A stretch of DNA of 5,342 nucleotides from Hyphomicrobiales bacterium (GTDB lineage: Bacteria > Pseudomonadota > Alphaproteobacteria > Rhizobiales > Beijerinckiaceae): assembly GCA_003567055.1 (NCBI GenBank), contig PXAW01000008.1, positions 1-5,342 of the forward strand, given 5' to 3'. Of this stretch, positions 4,792 to 5,342 are shown in pieces. A model generated the notes under the pieces. That model saw only the letters and a list, made by a program, of their open reading frames with translations, did no database searches and was not told the DNA's origin. Made by a program: the position numbers and the translations under genes. Each line of letters begins with the position of its first letter. Positions within the stretch are counted from its first letter, which is position 1.

Positions 4792-5342
4792 TCAGCCGGC
4801 ATTGTCGAGCCCGCCGGCGGCTCCGGCAACGACGCCCGGGAGCGTGATGCCCAGCCAATCAGGCTGAATCAAGGCAAGCCGTGCCTCCCCCGATTCGAGC
4901 GCAGCACCCGCTTCCAGCGCGTCGGCGACCCGATCGAGCCGCAATTTCGCCATGGCCCGGCCTTGCGCCGTACTGACGCAGGTCCCGACCACTTTGCCCG
5001 CAGCGGTGATCTCGGCACCCGGCCCGGGCAAGGCGCCCGCCACCGCCTGGACGGGCACGACACGCGTGCGCGCGGTGCCGCGATGCTGCATGCGCGACAC
5101 GACTTCCTGGCCGACATAGCATCCCTTGGCGAAATCCACGCCGCCATTGTGATCCATCAGCGCCTCGTGCGGGAAGGTCTCGCCGAAGGCATAATCGGCA
5201 CCCCCCTCGGGCATGCCGTGGGCCATGCGATGGGCTTTGTAATCATCGCCCGACGCGTCACCCACCGGCGCGTCCTCCACCTTCGCAACAGCGCGCCAGC
5301 CGAGTGCGGGAAGGCGCGGATCGGGGCCGCGGGCGAGCGATG
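4792..5342 (-). CDS. ygfZ: YgfZ/GcvT-type folate-binding protein, Fe-S cluster maintenance (5' end outside window)
   Basis: 182 C-terminal residues are visible; a full protein is about 280 aa, so roughly 100 N-terminal residues lie beyond the right edge. The diagnostic motif KGCYVGQE occupies visible residues 72-79, with the conserved cysteine C74 (equivalent to C228 of E. coli YgfZ). It is preceded by PRLPALGWR (8-16) and the segment PHEALMDHNGGVDFAKG. YgfZ is a tetrahydrofolate-dependent paralogue of GcvT that supports repair or assembly of Fe-S enzymes, including MiaB. A GTG at 5278-5280 is internal and not the true start, because the same frame continues open with family-like sequence to the edge. 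The stop is TGA at 4792-4794. No strong terminator follows. Confidence 0.93.
   Translation of the reverse strand, partial: SLARGPDPRLPALGWRAVAKVEDAPVGDASGDDYKAHRMAHGMPEGGADYAFGETFPHEALMDHNGGVDFAKGCYVGQEVVSRMQHRGTARTRVVPVQAVAGALPGPGAEITAAGKVVGTCVSTAQGRAMAKLRLDRVADALEAGAALESGEARLALIQPDWLGITLPGVVAGAAGGLDNAG

Noticed and set aside
5278..5280. GTG as the start of the ygfZ gene
   Set aside because: The frame stays open to the right edge and encodes the family-like segment DPRLPALGWR, so the gene begins outside the window.

Overview
The window reads as a high-GC alphaproteobacterial chromosome, probably Hyphomicrobiales (Rhizobiales). This is inferred from the style of the proteins (alpha-type Tag, MnmA, YgfZ and a PmtA-like methyltransferase), the tRNA-Met type and the very GC-rich coding sequence; no rRNA or other decisive marker is present. 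Every gene I can support lies on the minus strand. The long plus-strand open frames are antisense shadows.

Region 1-308 is the edge of a probable integrated element. Its minus strand carries the first 56 codons of a tyrosine-recombinase (phage or island integrase) gene that runs off the left end. A leader of about 140 bp with two short palindromes separates it from an intact tRNA-Met(CAT) gene with encoded CCA (309-385). A tRNA 3' end next to an integrase is the classic layout of an integrated element. By hand count GC over 1-300 is about 56%, visibly below the flanking core genes. The tRNA has a near-consensus promoter (TTGACA-17-TATATC, 430-458) and a strong leader hairpin (390-415).

Region 487-2346 holds mnmA (tRNA U34 2-thiolation) followed 30 bp downstream by a class I SAM-dependent methyltransferase resembling phosphatidylethanolamine N-methyltransferase PmtA. 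They are probably co-transcribed. A 241-bp gap (2347-2587) upstream of mnmA should contain its promoter; it also holds an imperfect inverted repeat.

Region 2588-5342 holds a second block: ygfZ (5' end outside the window), a MipA/OmpV-like outer-membrane protein gene with its own candidate promoter, tag (3-methyladenine DNA glycosylase I) and an HD-domain phosphohydrolase. tag and the HD gene overlap by an ATGA; tag starts about 7 bp after the outer-membrane gene stops.

The two core blocks are housekeeping in nature (tRNA modification, lipid or small-molecule methylation, Fe-S maintenance, alkylation repair, nucleotide clean-up). The most interesting part is the left edge: the cargo of the element inserted at tRNA-Met lies outside this window and cannot be judged here. 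I see no CRISPR array, insertion sequence, rRNA or evident defence gene inside the window.
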